Assembly (NCBI GenBank): GCA_963580285.1
Contig: OY757019.1
Location: 59,044,587 to 59,108,586 of the forward strand
Length of the DNA stretch: 64,000 nucleotides
Direction: 5' to 3'
DNA from: Lucinisca nassula
Taxonomy: Eukaryota; Mollusca; Bivalvia; Lucinida; Lucinidae
This document shows positions 63,605 to 64,000 of the stretch, piece by piece. A model generated the notes under the pieces. It had not been told where the DNA came from, ran no database searches, and saw only the letters and a list, made by a program, of their open reading frames with translations. A program made the translations under genes and the position numbers. The stretch's first letter is position 1; each line of letters begins with the position of its first letter.

Positions 63605-63675
63605 TACCTATGCAAACAGGGTAGATCCTACTGAGTCGTCTCACCAGGATCAGCATTGTTTGCAATCCCAATAAT
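63605..63675. mobile_element. piggyBac-like MITE fragment, decayed
   Basis: GCAAACAGGGTAGATCCTAC, then CACCAGGATCAGCATTGTTT-GC. The rest of the window (to 64000) has GCTCATCTCAGGTGAGCATG-type palindromic words and nothing else recognised. Confidence 0.5.
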
Positions 63676-64000
63676 AATAACTAAACCCTCCCTTATTTTC
63701 AAGAATGCCGGGATGTATTAAGATTCAAACCTGGGAGAGTCCACTTCTGAAATTCAAGGGTGAAAGTAGTCCGGTTGAAAAACCTGGCCCCGATGTAATA
63801 AAACGTTTTTGGTGCTCATCTCAGGTGAGCATGAAATTTGTTAGGTTCATGAAATTTTAAAATTCATGAGCATGACAAATAACAGTATGTATTGTTATGA
63901 ACTGGAAAATTACCCAATGTGTTGTATACTAATAACTCTGAGCATTACAAACCTCATGCTCTACTGAGTTGAGCATGAATATAAGTTATTAATCAAGTAA

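Larger units (their letters stand above)
55331..64000 (+). other. First intron of the Hox gene, 5' part (runs off the window)
   Basis: The intron starts at the GTAAGT donor. No homeobox-like coding segment is visible on the + strand before the window ends. It holds four copies of palindromic MITE subfamily A, several B and C copies, a Tigger-like MITE, a SINE-X copy, an island of AAACGTA words and several microsatellites, all listed separately. The unassigned parts (about 55.33-55.86, 56.17-56.60, 57.27-58.08, 58.89-59.73, 61.25-61.96 and 63.68-64.00 kb) are AT-rich and show nothing I can name. Confidence 0.75.

Noticed and set aside
55331..64000. Homeodomain exon of the Hox gene within the window
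   Set aside because: Both strands were read for the conserved WFQNRR helix and arginine-rich start; neither was found.

Overview
The window is animal nuclear DNA and is most likely from a bivalve mollusc. The clearest host gene is the first coding exon of a central-class Hox gene at 54865-55330 on the + strand. It encodes an N-terminal Hox arm that ends in a YPWM hexapeptide followed by Ser-Ile-Val-Gly and a consensus splice donor. That motif fits the lophotrochozoan Lox2/Lox4 (Ubx/abdA-like) type. The homeodomain exon is not in the window, so the intron is at least 8.6 kb long. The background supports a bivalve: AT-rich intergenic DNA, tRNA-derived SINEs, and arrays of about 150-450 bp units that end in GAC/ACGG-rich microsatellites, like the bivalve 'pearl' elements.

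Apart from the Hox exon I find no intact protein-coding gene. Most of the first 54 kb is mobile or repetitive DNA, usually nested. From left to right: a 60-bp-arm hairpin (2.8 kb); a decayed, minus-strand LINE with PHD-like finger, endonuclease and reverse transcriptase segments (3.65-7.43 kb); a long-TIR foldback element (7.9-8.6 kb) with a second copy at 27.6-28.3 kb and solo TIRs elsewhere; degenerate tandem arrays (9.8-11.1, 16.2-17.5, 20.6-21.2, 22.2-25.6, 28.4-29.1, 42.1-43.2 and 51.6-52.1 kb); a Tc1/mariner relic keeping only the DNA-binding domain (13.8-14.6 kb); a PIF/Harbinger element with TAA target duplications and a truncated, intron-containing transposase (19.0-20.5 kb), plus a related MITE at 18.0-18.6 kb; a minisatellite of about 21-bp units covering some 3.5 kb (30.3-34.4 kb); two further islands of dense short words (46.9-48.2 and 62.2-63.2 kb); and simple repeats.

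Four miniature families recur throughout. (1) A palindromic MITE whose core reads GAACCGCCTC/GAGGCGGTTC has at least twenty copies in three subfamilies, and the arms co-vary between subfamilies. (2) A TA-flanked, CAGT-ended MITE resembles pogo/Tigger elements. (3) A TTAA-flanked, CCC/GGG-ended MITE resembles piggyBac. (4) A retroposon of about 290 bp, here called SINE-X, has no obvious tRNA head but shares its 3' tail with a tRNA-headed SINE. Three SINE-X insertions have clear target-site duplications.

The nesting gives a relative chronology. SINE-X lies inside the LINE, the piggyBac-like MITE, the palindromic MITE and the minisatellite. A TIR MITE lies inside a SINE-X copy, and a tRNA SINE lies inside a Tigger-like MITE. 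The main biological point is a Hox exon whose upstream flank and first intron are both heavily invaded. No search or alignment was run; all family assignments come from reading the sequence.
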